The notes beneath the pieces were generated by a model. The model ran no database searches, was not told the DNA's origin, and saw only the letters and a list, made by a program, of their open reading frames with translations. The translations under genes and the position numbers were made by a program. 64,000 bases of DNA, taken from assembly GCA_012932295.1 (NCBI GenBank), contig JAAONU010000019.1:33085913-33149912 (forward strand), in the 5' to 3' direction. This DNA is from Cyclina sinensis. Taxonomy: Eukaryota > Mollusca > Bivalvia > Venerida > Veneridae. Shown here piece by piece: positions 23,696-34,913 of the stretch (its first letter is position 1; the number at the start of each line of letters is the position of its first letter).

Positions 23696-24571
23696 CCAGA
23701 AAATAGCACAATTCTTTTGAAAGTATTGTTTTATTTTATAAGTATCGATGTTATGTCTACTGAAACAAAGCTGAACTTTGTGTATGAATAGGAGAAATAA
23801 TCATAAATTATGCATATTCGATTTGCATTTATACATGAAAATTTATATTCGCACATATCTTTTTCATTTAATTGCAAATTTACTGTATGTATTCATAATT
23901 GCAACAGTGTATCGATTTGGCCTGTATTATACAGTTGTCTCATACTCCATTTATAGCAGTAGCATAGCAGATTTAAATTTAAAAATGAATGATCTTTACC
24001 ATTAATTAAGTGGTTATAGGAATTAAAAATCATTTAGTTAAATAATTCATTTCAAACATCAGAACCTTCCATTTAGCATTGCTTAAATTTTTTTTTTTTT
24101 TTTTTTAAAGAATTATTCAATCAGTGTATCTTGGATTACTATAGTAGTTAATTAAACAGTAACCGTTTATATTGTTTATGAAAATGACATTTCGATTATC
24201 TAGTGAACTGGTCTAGGTTTTCATAAAAATGTCATTGAATTAAAACTTGTAGATTTGTTTCCCTGCTCTCTATTTCCTAGTGTTTCGTTTTCGTACTAGG
24301 GTTAGAGGAAAGTCTAAATCATATACAAGCGTTTTTTTTTTCCTCCCGTCTTAATTCTTATTCAGTGCTATACTTTTCAGTTAGGGGCAAATCATATAAT
24401 TGTGCTGCCAAATGTATACATTTTATAGATTACTTGCATTTGTTTATCTATATTCTATCTTGTAATGTATATAGCACATTTGTATACTTGTTCTGTCTGT
24501 AGTTATTTAAAAATTGGTTGTGTAATTGTCGTTCAAATCTTCATGTATGATGGAGGATAATAAATAAATAA
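23696..24571 (+). other. LINE 3'UTR
   Basis: AT-rich, with a T tract at about 24088-24106 and a terminal run of AATA/AAAT units ending near 24571, after which the surrounding tandem-repeat element resumes. No reading frame of note. Confidence 0.7.
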
Positions 24572-26256
24572 GAACTTGACCTTTGACCTACAGACCCTAA
24601 AAACAATAGGGTTCTTCTATTATTATACCCTATGAAGTTTGAAGGTTCTGGGAGTAATGGCACTCCAGTTACTGAGCAAAATAGTTTTCACTCTACAGGT
24701 CCCTGTGACCTTGACTTTTGACCTACTGACCCCAAAAATGATATGGTTCTTTTACCGAGAAAGGACAATCATCCAATGAAGTTTGAATGCACTGGGTAAA
24801 ATGGTACTCCAGTTACTGAGCAGAAATAGTTTTCACTCTTGAGGTCCCTGTGAACTAAACCTTTGACCTATGGACACTAAAAACAATAGCGTTTTTCTAA
24901 TACAATTATCCTATAAAGTTTGAAGGCTCTGGGTGTAATGGTAGTACAGTTACTCTGCAGAAAAAACTTTTCACTATACAGGGCCCTGTGACCTTGACCT
25001 TTGACATGCTAGCCCCAAAAACAATATGGTTCTTCTATTTAGTAAAAGCAATAATCCTATGAAGTTTGAAGGCTCTTGGTGAAATGGTACTCCTGTTATT
25101 GAGTGGAAACGGTTTTCACTCTAGAGGTCCCTCTGACCTTGACCTTTGACCTACTGACCCAAAAAAACAAAAGGTTTTTTTTTTCCTACTCAATAAGGGC
25201 AATAACCCTGTGAAGTCTGAAGGCCTTGGGTCAACTGGTACCCAAGTTATTGAAAGGAAACAAAGTGTGACAGACAGACAGATAAACAGACACCCATGGA
25301 GAGGGCAAAAAAATATGTCTCCATCAGAAGGGTGATGTTGCGGGAGGAGACATAACAATGAACAATTGAAGGTGTAGCCCTTGGTGTTTCAGAGCTGCAG
25401 ATTTTTGAAGTTTTCTCTGCGTAAGTCCTTGTGTAAAATCAAATGACTCCCCCACTCACGGGTGGGGCCAGTTTTGACCCCAGGGTCATGATTTGAACAA
25501 ACTTGGTAAAGATCAACAAGACAATGCTGCACACCAAATATCTTCAATCTAGGCCTTGTGATTTCTGACAAGAAGATTTTTAAAGTTTTTCTTATAAAAC
25601 TCTATGTACAACATGTGACCCCTGGGGCAGGGCCTTTTTTGACCCAGGGGCTATGATTTGAACAAACTTGGTAAAGGTCCACTAGACAATGTTGTACGTG
25701 AAATATCTTAACTCTAGGCTTTGTAGTATCTGAAATGAAGATTTTTAAAGTTTTTCCTATATAACTCTAGGTAAACCATGTGACCACTGAGGCGGAGCCA
25801 TTTTTGAACCACAGGCAATAATTTGACCAAACTTTGTACAGGTCCTCTAGACAATGCTACATACAAAACATCTAAGCTCTATGCCTTTTGGTTTCTGATT
25901 TTTTAGACTTTTTCCTATATAACTCTATGTAAACAAGTGACCCCTGGGGCGGGGTCAATTTTGACCTAAGGGCTATAATTTGAACAATCGTGGTAGAGGT
26001 CCACTACACAATATTTCATGCCAAAAATCTAATCCCTAGCCTTTGTCAAAACAGAGAAGATGATTTTTTAAGTTTTTACTATATACATATAAGGAAAATC
26101 AATGACCCCCTGGGGCAAGGCCCATTTTGACCCCAGGGCTATAATTTGAACAATTTTTGTAGAGTTTCATTAGATGATGCTACACACAAAATATCTAAGC
26201 TATAGGCCTTGCAGTTTCAGAGGAGATGATTTTTTAATTTTTTACTTATACTTATG

Positions 26257-27594
26257 ACAAGAGGGCCATGATGGCCCTAGATCACTCACCTGAGTATTTT
26301 GGCTGAAGGTTTGCAGTTAAGCAGTATTTCATATTTTGATTGAAAATATGTAAGTAATGTAAATATAAATATGTAAATATGTAAAATATCAGTCAATATA
26401 TAAAGGCTCTATGACAGAAAGTAGAAGGTTATAGGTCACTGTGTCAAGGTCAAGGTCACCATAGCTTATGATAGATATTTCAGCTTTCTGTCATAGAGCC
26501 TATTCCATTGAGGTCCATGCAAGGATCCTATATACAGAATATCAAAGATATTGGTCTTTAAATGAAAGCTGTATAAGGTACAGTATTTAAACCTTTTTTT
26601 AGCCTCGGTGACCTTTAACCTAATCTAATTATTCGAAAAAGCTTGATAAAGCTTGCTTCATGCCAAATTTTAAAATTCTAGGCTTTGTGGTTTCAGACAC
26701 GAAGATTTTTTAAAGATTTTCTTCTATACTGCTATTTAAAACTTGTGACCCCTCGGGAGGGGCTAAAAGTGACCCCAGAAAATGTTTTTGTAACAAACTT
26801 GAGAGATGTCCTCCAGACATTGCTACATACCAAATTGTAAGGCTCAGGGCCGTGTAGTTTCATACAAGAAGATTTTTCAAAGTTTACCCTATATGAACTT
26901 ATGTAAAAATCAATTGACCCCCGGTGGGGCCAAATTTGACCCCACAGGTATAATTTCAACTAACTTGGTTGAGGTTTACTAGACCTTGGTACATACTAAA
27001 TCTTAAGGCTCAGGGCCTTGTGGTTTCAGACAAGAAGATTTTTAAAATTTCACTATATAAGCCTATGTAAAATCCATTGACACCTGGGGCAGGGCCAAAT
27101 TTGACCCCAGGTGTATAATTTGAACAAACTTGGTAGAGGTCTACAAGACAATTCTACATACAAAATCTGAAGGCTCAGGTCCTTGTCGTTTCAGACAAAA
27201 AGATTTAAGGTTTAAATATGTGAAATAAGTTGACCCCCGGGCAGGGCCAAATTTGACCCCAGGGACATAATTTGAAGGAACTAGGTCCACTAGATAATGC
27301 TATATACCAAATCTTAAGGCTCAGGCCCATGTGGTTTCAGACAAGAAGATTTTCAAAGTTTTTCCTTTCAATTGCCTTAGCAACCAGAGTTCTTGGTGGA
27401 ATTGAATTCTTTGAACAACTTTAGTAGATCTTCATGCAAGGAATATCCCAGGCATGTTTCATCAATGCTGGCTCAGTGGTTTAGGAGGAGAAGTTGTTTA
27501 AGTTAAATTGTTGACGACGCATGATGCACGCCAACGCACACCAGACAAACAACCATCCTAATAGCACACCCTGAGCTGTGCTCAGGTGAGGTAA
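26257..27594 (+). mobile_element. Nested GGGCC-type element with 167-bp array
   Basis: Head ACAAGAGGGCCATGATGGCC with CTCACCTGAGTATTTTGGCT; two inverted short blocks around 26400-26500 (AGCTATGGTGACC register); 167-bp array from about 26650 to 27360; pre-tail block; hairpin CTGAGC/GCTCAG at about 27564-27592 (end mutated to GGTAA). The host 167-bp array reads through when it is removed (TACTTATGA joined to AAAATCAATGA). Confidence 0.87.
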
Positions 27595-28061
27595 AAATCA
27601 ATGATACCCAGGGCGGGGCCAGTTTTGACCTAAGGGTCATAATTTGAACAATCTTAGTAGAGGTCCACTGCACAATGTTTCATGTCAAATACCTAACCTC
27701 TAGCCTTTGTCAATTCAGAGGAGAAGATTTTTTAAGTTTTTACTATATACATATAAGGAAAATCAATGACCCACTGGGGCCAGGCCAATTTTGACCCCAG
27801 GGCTATAATTTGAACAATTTTTGTAAAGTTTCATTAGATGATGCTACACACAAAATATCTGAGCTCTAGGCCTTGCACTTTCAGAGAAGAAGATTTTTTT
27901 CAAGATTTCATTTTAAAAAATCTATTTTTAGCCCTTCTGATCCAGATGTTCAATGGAGCAGAACCATTTGAACAATTTTAGTAGAGCTTCATGTGAGGAA
28001 CATCCCAGAAAAATTTCATCAAATTTGGCCTAGTGCTTTCTGAGAAAAAGTCTTTTGTATA

Positions 28062-30035
28062 AACAAGAGGGCCACTGGCGTTAAGCGCTCACCTGGGTTC
28101 AAAAATGAAAGGAATTTCTATGAATGTAATGATGCATATCACAGAAATGGACCAATGCAATTTCATTGCCATAGCTCCAAAAACAACAAGAGGGCCATGA
28201 TGGCCCTGTATCGCTCACCTGAGTACGACTGCTTTTAACAAAGTTGCTATGGACCTGGTTAATTGACCCCAGATGACCCATATTCGAACTTGACCTAGAA
28301 ATTATTGAAACAATCTCTTTGACAAATTTCCAGGACATTTGGACTGAAAAAGTAGCATTTAGAGTGTTAACAAGGTTTCTTGATATTTAGGCTCTGTGAC
28401 CTAGTTTTTGACCCCAGATAATCCATATCCAAACTTGAGCTACAAATCATCAAAACAACCTGTCTGACGAATCTCCAGGACATTTGGACTTAAAATGTAG
28501 CCTCTAGAGTGTTTACTAAGTTTTTCCATATTTGGGCTCTGTGACCTAGTTTTTGACCCAAAATGACCCATACTCCAACTTGAGCTAGAAATCATCAAGA
28601 AAACCTGTCTGACAAATTTCCAGGATATTTGGACTGAAAATGTAACCGCTGGAGTGTTAAAAAGGTTTTTACATATTTGTACCATGTGACCTAGTTTTTG
28701 ATCCCAGATGACCCATATCCAAATTTGAGCAGGAAATCATTGAAACAACCTTTCTGACAAATTTCAATGACATTTGGACTCAAAAAATATAACCTCTAGA
28801 GCTTTTACAAGGTTTTTCTACTTTCGGGCTCTGTGACCTAGTTTTTGACCCCAGAGAACCTATATTCAAAACTGAGCTAGAAATCATCCATAGAATCTTT
28901 CTGACAAATTTCCAGGTTATTTGGACTGAAAATGCTACCTTTAGAATATTAACAACATTTTTCCATATTTGGACTCTGTGACATAGTTTGTGACCCCAGA
29001 TGACCCATTATCGAACTTGATCTAGAAATCCTCAAGGCAATTTTTCTGACAAATTTCCAGATTATTTTGGCTGAAAATGTAACCTCTAGAGTGTTTACAA
29101 GACTTTTCTATTTTTGGGCTCTGTGACCTAGTTTTTGACCCCAGATGACCCATATTTGAACTTGTGCTAGAAATCTTTGAAGCAACCTTTCTGACAAATT
29201 TCCAGATTATTTGGGCTGAAAATGTAATCTCTAGAGTGTTATTAAGATGTTTCTATTTTTGAACTCTGTGACCTGGTTTTTGAATCAAGATGACCCATAT
29301 TTGAACTTGAGCTAGAAATCATAGAAGCAACCTTCTTGACAGATTTCCAGATTATTTGGTCTAAAAATGTTACCTCTAGAGTGTTAACAAGGTTTTTCCA
29401 TATTTGGGCTCTGTGACCTTAGTTTTTGACCCCAGATGACCTATATTTGAACTTGACCTAGAAATCATCAAAGCAACCTTTCTCACAAATTTCCAGATTA
29501 TTTGGGCTGAAAATGTAACCTCTAGAGTGTTAACAAGATTTTTCTATTTTTGGGCTCCCTGACCTAGTTTTTGAACCCAGACGACCCATATTTGAACTTG
29601 AGCTAGAAATCATCATTAGAACATTTCTGACAAATTTCCAGGATATTTGGGCTGAAAAAGTAGACTCTTGAGTGTTAACAAGGTTTTTCTATATTTGGGC
29701 TCTGTGACCTAGTTTTCCAACCCTGATAACCCATGTTCGAACTCGTTCGAGATATTAATGAGACAAACATCCTGACCAAGTTTCATGACAATTGAGGCAA
29801 AAATGTGACCACTAGAGTGTTAACAAACCAATTGTTAACGGACGGACGACGGACAAAAGGTGATCAGAAAAGCTCTCTCTGTCACTACGTGACAGGTGAG
29901 CTAAAAAGTAGGTCAGGAGGTCAAAATATAGGTCATGAGATGACATTTTTGAAATAGGAACGAAAACCTGTACACACAGTCCAAATTTCATTGAAATCCA
30001 GGTCATCTTATGGTCACTCCAGTATGTTTCTAACA
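28062..30035 (+). mobile_element. '108-bp' element, head and one array unit, split by a nested element
   Basis: The head AACAAGAGGGCCACTGGCGT with GCTCACCTGGGTTC resembles 57105. It leads to CATTGCCATAGCTCCAAAAA, is interrupted at 28185-29904, and resumes as AAAGTAGGTCAGGAGGTCAA. Only one 108-bp unit follows before the frame of the array is lost near 30035. Confidence 0.8.
28185..29904 (+). mobile_element. Nested GGGCC-type element, 145-bp array only
   Basis: Head AACAAGAGGGCCATGATGGC, GTATCGCTCACCTGAGTACG; about ten units of the 145-bp monomer (GGGCTCTGTGACCTAGTTTT ... CTCTAGAGTGTTAACAAGG); GGACGGACGACGGAC; tail hairpin at 29871-29902 with CTGTCAC/GTGACAG arms. The pre-insertion site is legible in the 108-bp repeat. 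Confidence 0.9.
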
Positions 30036-30062
30036 CACCTGTCTAGTAGCTGGTTTCTGTGG

Positions 30063-30227
30063 TTTAAATGTGTTCAAGTGCTGAATGATAATCTGTGGTC
30101 TCCATGCATAGAGCTGGTACAGCATTAGTTTCATTCTTCAAGAAATCATACAGTTTCTGGCATTTTGAGAGTTTAAGCTGGTCAATGTTCATGTCACCAA
30201 CAATGACTAATGGCACATTCTGCTTAT
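30063..30227 (-). pseudogene. Endonuclease/exonuclease/phosphatase domain fragment (possible Helentron endonuclease)
   Basis: Seen: the minus-strand frame reads KQNVPLVIVGDMNIDQLKLS, KCQKLYDFLKNETNAVPALC, then METTDYHSALEHI and stops. Known: VIVGDMNID corresponds to the catalytic GDFN of the APE/EEP fold, and T-YHSALEHI to its S-LDHI block. Helentrons carry such a domain fused to Rep-helicase, and LINEs carry one too. It differs from the endonuclease of the LINE at 19459. Inference: a relic of an autonomous element related to the surrounding repeats, consistent with the PIF1 remnant at 13015, which is on the same strand. The right side joins a 146-bp repeat fragment at about 30228 and nothing coding continues to the left. 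A LINE origin cannot be excluded. Confidence 0.62.
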
Positions 30228-30345
30228 ACTCCGGACAAGGAAAACCAATAAAGGGCAATAACTCTGCAAATAGTGAAGGTGGAGTTATGACTTTTGAACA
30301 CTGCACTTTCTCTCATTGTGCTTCACCATTTTATGAAGTTGCGTT
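30228..30345 (+). repeat. Single fragment of the 146-bp 'F' monomer
   Basis: ACTCCGGACAAGGAAAACCA, AGGGCAATAACTCTGCAAAT and TCATTGTGCTTCACC match one unit of the array at 8941-10530. It abuts the EEP remnant on one side and a 145-bp array on the other. Confidence 0.75.
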
Positions 30346-33300
30346 TTTCCATAATTAGGCTCTGTGACCTAGTTTTTGACCCCAGATGGCCATATTCAAA
30401 CCTGAGCTAGAAATCATCAAAACAACCTTTCTGACAAATTTCCAGGTTATTTGGACCGAACATGTTACCCCTAGAATGTTAAGAAGGTTTCTTCAAATAT
30501 GGGCTCTATGACCTAGTTTTTGACCCCAGATGATCCATATTCGAACATGAGCTAGAAATCATCTAACAAGAGGGCCATGATGGCCCTGGATCGCTCACCT
30601 GAGTACTTTGGCTGTAGGTTTGCTGTTAAGCAGTATTTCATTTTTTAATTGAAAATATGTAAGTGCCTACAAACCAAATATGTAAAATATCAGTCAATAA
30701 ATAAAAGCTCTATGACAGAAAGTAGAAATATCTATTATAAGCTATGGTGACCTTGATCTTGACCCAGTGACCTCAAACCCTACCCATGGGTAGACGTCCA
30801 TGCAAGGAACCTATATACTGAATATCAAAGATATTGGTCTATAAATGAAGGCTCTATGAAGTACAGTAAATAAATCTATTTTTAGCCTCCGTGACCTTTA
30901 ACCTAATCTAATAATGATAAAGCTTGCTTCATGCCAAATTTTGAAATTCTAGGCCTTGTGGTTTCAGACAAGAAGATTTTTAAAGGTTTTCTTCTATACT
31001 GCTATTTAAAACTTGTGACCCCTTGGGCGGGGCCAATAGTGACCCCAGGGACATTTTTCAAACAAACTGGGCCAACATATATACAATACTGGTAAAGGTT
31101 CTCTACACAATACTCCACACCAAATATCTAAGGTCTAGTCCTATTAGTTTTGGAGAAAAATGATTTTTCATGGTTTTCCTATATAGCTATATGTAAACCA
31201 AGAGAACCCTAGGGCGGGGCCAATTTTGACCCAGGGGACATAAATTGAACAAAACTTGGTAGACATCCACTAGACAATGCTACATATCAAATATCTAAGC
31301 TGTAGGCATTGTGGTTTCTGAGAAGAAGATTTTTAAAGATTTCCTATATAAGCCTATGTAAAATCCATTTACCTCCGGGGTGGGGCCAAATTTGACCCCA
31401 GGGGCATAATTTGAACAAATTTGATAGAGGTCCATTAGACAATGCTACATATTCAGATAAGAAGATTTTCAAAGTTTTTCCTTTAAGTTGCCATAGCAAC
31501 CAGAGTTCTTGATGGAATTGAATTCTTTGAAAAACTTTGGTAGAGCTTCATGCAAGGAACATTCCAGGCAAGTTTCATTACATTTGGCCCATTGGTTTCA
31601 GAGGAGATGTTGTTTAAATGAAAAGTTGACGACGGACGGACGGACGACTGACGGACAAAGACCGATCAGAAAAGCTCATCCTGAGCACTTTGTGCTCAGA
31701 TGAGCTAAAAACAACCATTCTGACGAAATGACTAGGATATTCCCTCTGAAAATGTTACCTCTAGAGTGTTAACAAGGTTTTTCCATTATTTGGATCTGTG
31801 ACCTAGTTTTTGACCCCAGATGGACAAATTCAAACTGAGCTAGAAATTGAAGAAACAAACCTTTCTGACAAATTTCCAGGTTGTTACCTCTAGAGTGTTA
31901 ACAATCTTTTTCCAAATTTGGGTGCTGTGACCTAGTTTTTGACACCAGATGACCCATATTCGAACTTGAGCTAGAAATTATTGAAACAACCTTTCTGACA
32001 AATTTTGAGGATATTTGGACTGAAAATGTAACCTCTAGAATGTAAACAAGGTTTTGCCATATTTGGGCTTTGTGACCTAGTTTTTGACCCCAGATGACAT
32101 ATATTCAAACCTGAGCTAGAAATTGACGAAACAACCTTTCTGACAAATTTCCAGGTTATTTGGACTGAAAGAGTTACCTCTAGAATGTTTACAAGGTTTT
32201 TCCAAATTTGGGCTCTGTGACTTAGTTTTTGACCCAGGATGACCCATACTGAACTTGAGCTAGAAATCATCGAAACAAACTTTCTGACAAATTTTCAGGA
32301 TTATTGGATTGGAAAATGTAACCTCTAGAGTGTTTACAAGGTTCTGGCAATATTTGGGCTCTGTGACCTAATTTTTGACCCCAGATGACATATATTCAAA
32401 CCTAAGCTAGAAGTCACCCAAACAACCTTTCAGACAAATTTCCACGATATTTGGACTGAACATGTTACCTCTAGAATGTTAACAAGGTTTTTCCATATTT
32501 GGGCTCTGTGACCTAGTTATTCACCCTAGATATTTAAACCTGAGCTAGAAATCATCTAAACATTTTTTCTGACAAATTTCCAGGTTATCTGGACTGAATA
32601 TGTTACTTCTAGAATGTTAACAAAGTTTTTCCATATTTGGGCATGTGAACTAGTTTTTGAGCCAAGATGAAACATTATCGAACTTGGGCTAGAAAATATC
32701 AAACCAACCTTTCTATCAAATGACTAGGATTTTTGGGCTGAAAATGTTACCTCTAGAGTGTTAACAAGGTTTTTCCATAATTGGGCTCTGTGATCTAGTT
32801 TTTGACCCTAGATGGCCATATTCAAACCTGAGGTAGAAATCATCAAAACAACCTTTCTGACAAATTTTCAGGAGAAACTAGCCTCTGGATTGCTAACAAC
32901 ATTTTTTTTCATAATTGGGCTCTGTGATCTAGTTTTTGACCCAAGATGATCCATATTTGAACCTGAGCTACAAATCAATGAAACAACCTTTCTGACAAAT
33001 TTTCGGGATAGTTGGACTGAAAATGTAACCTCTAGAGTATTTACAAGGCTTTTCCATATTTGGGCTCTGTGACCTAGTTTTTTTACCCCAGATGACCCAT
33101 ATTCAAACCTGAGCTACAAATCAATGAAGCAACCTTTCTGACAAATTTCCAGGATATTTGGACAAAAAGTGTAACCTCTAGAGTGTTAACAAGGTTTTTC
33201 CATATTTGTACTCTGTGACCTAGTTTCTGACCCCAGATGACCCACATTCGAACCTGATCTAGAAATGATCGAACCAACATTTCTGACAAATTTCCAGGAC

Positions 33301-33564
33301 ATTTGGACTGAAAAAGTAGCTTCTAGAGTGTTAACAAGGTTTTTCTGTATTTGGGCTCTGTGACCTAGTTTTTCAACCCAGATAACTCATGTTCGAACTT
33401 GTTCGTGAAATTAATGAGACAAACATCCTGATCAAGTTTCATGACAAATGAGGTTAAAATGTGACCACTAGTGTGTTAACAAACTAACTGTGGACATCTG
33501 ATGGACAGCAGTGGACATTGATCGATCCTAATGGCTCACCATAAGCCTACGGCTCGGGTGAGAA
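30346..33564 (+). mobile_element. Headless GGGCC-type element: 145-bp array and tail, split by a nested element
   Basis: 145-bp units run at 30346-30564 and 31709-33480, followed by a tail at about 33530-33562 (TAAGCCTACGGCT variant, degenerate end). The interruption is the element at 30565-31708. Confidence 0.82.
30565..31708 (+). mobile_element. Nested GGGCC-type element with 167-bp array
   Basis: Head AACAAGAGGGCCATGATGGC, CTGAGTACTTTGGCTGTAGG; array about 30950-31480; pre-tail block; GACGACGGACGGACGGACGA; hairpin 31673-31706 (CTGAGCAC/GTGCTCAG). The host monomer closes across it: AAATCATCTA joined to AAAACAACC. Confidence 0.9.
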
Positions 33565-34913
33565 AAAAGGGTTAACCAAGAAATTCTAAGTTGAACATGA
33601 GGGCCATGATGGCCCTGTATCGGCTGACCTGAGTATGACTGCTTTTAACAAAGTTGTTATGGACCTGGTTAATTGACCACAGATGACCCATATTCGAACT
33701 TGAGCTGAAATCATTGATACAACCTCTCTGACTACTTTTCAGGATATTTGGACTGAATAAATAGCCTGTAGAGTGTTAAAAAGGTTTTTTGATATTTGGG
33801 CTCTGTGACCTAGTTTTTGACCCCAGATGACCCAAATCCAAACTTGAGCTACAAATTATCAAAAAAACCTTACTGACAAATTTCCAGGATTTAGATACAA
33901 AATGTAGCCTCTAGAGTGTTTACAAAGTTTTTCAATATTTGGGCTCTGTGACCTAGTTTTTGATTCCAGATGACCCATATTCGAACTTGAGCTAGAAATC
34001 ATTGAAACAACCTTTATGACAAATTTCCAGGTTATTTGGACTGGATATGTTACCTCTAGAGCGTTAACAAGATTTTTCCATATTTGTGGTTTGTGACCTA
34101 GTTTTTGACCCCGGATGACCCATATTCCAATTTGAGCTAGAAATCATTGAAACAACTAACAATTTTTCAGAATAATTGGACTGAAAAGTGGCCTTTAGAG
34201 TGTTAAAAATTTTTTTTTCTATTTTTTGGGCTCTGTGACCTAGTTTTTCACCTCAGATGACCTATATTTTAACTTAAGCTAGATATCATTGAAACAACCT
34301 ATCTGACAGATTTCCAGGTTATGGGGACTGAAAGTGTTAACTCTAGAGTGTTAACAAGGTTTTTCCATATTTGGGCTTTGTGACCTTGTTTTTGACCCCA
34401 GATGACCCATATTCGAACTTGAGCTGGAAATCATCAAAGCAACTTTTTTGACAAATTTCCGGAATATTTGGACTGAAAATGTAACCTCTAGAGTGTTAAC
34501 AAGGTTTTTCTATTTTCGTGCTCTGTGACCTAGTTTTTGAACCCAGATGACCCATATTCGAACTTCAGCTTAGTAGAAATCATAGAATCATCCTTTCTGA
34601 CAAATTTCCAGGTTATTTGAACTGAAAATGTTACCTCTAGAGTGTTAACAAGGTTTTTCAATATTTGGGCTCTGTGACCTAGTTTTTGACCCTTGATAAC
34701 CAATATTTGAACTTGAGCTAGAAGTCATTGATACAATCTTTCTGACAAATTTCCAGGACATTTGGACTGAAAAAGTAGCTTCTAGAGTGCTTAAAACGGT
34801 TTTCTGTATTTCTGCTCTGTGACCTAGTTTTTCAACCCAGATAACTCATGTTCGAACTTGTTCGAGAAATTAATGAGACAAACATCCTGACCAAGTTTCA
34901 TGACAATTGAAGC

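Larger units (their letters stand above)
16867..24571 (+). mobile_element. APE-type non-LTR retrotransposon (LINE), degenerate
   Basis: A full-length LINE: 5'UTR (16867-17653), ORF1, ORF2 with endonuclease and reverse transcriptase, 3'UTR, and a terminal AATAAATAAATAA tail at about 24558-24571. It lies antisense to SPPL3 inside a tandem-repeat element whose sequence continues on both sides. The two-ORF layout, APE endonuclease and C-terminal CCHC suit the Jockey/CR1/L2 side of the LINE tree; the exact clade cannot be set without a phylogeny. It is inactive: ORF1 has a stop and a frameshift, and ORF2 has a frameshift, an 825-bp insertion and a stop. No target duplication was identified. Confidence 0.92.
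16788..28061 (+). mobile_element. Composite element (head at 16788) carrying the LINE and a nested element
   Basis: The head AACAAGAGGGCCGTGATGGC with CTGAGTCTCATTGCTCATGT matches the copy at 4672. It is broken at about 16866 by the LINE and resumes at about 24572 (CTTGACCTTTGACCTACAGA), with the 146-bp array to 25260, the internal GTCTCC/GGAGACATAAC hairpin at about 25316-25353 and the 167-bp array. It is broken again at 26257-27594 and continues to 28061, where it is cut before its tail by another element. About 100 bases of array are missing at the LINE site compared with the copy at 4672. Confidence 0.72.

Noticed and set aside
28185..28200. TA target duplication for the GGGCC-type elements
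   Set aside because: It fits three sites, but hosts at 28185 and 41432 contain no TA at the junction; A-A insertion explains all.
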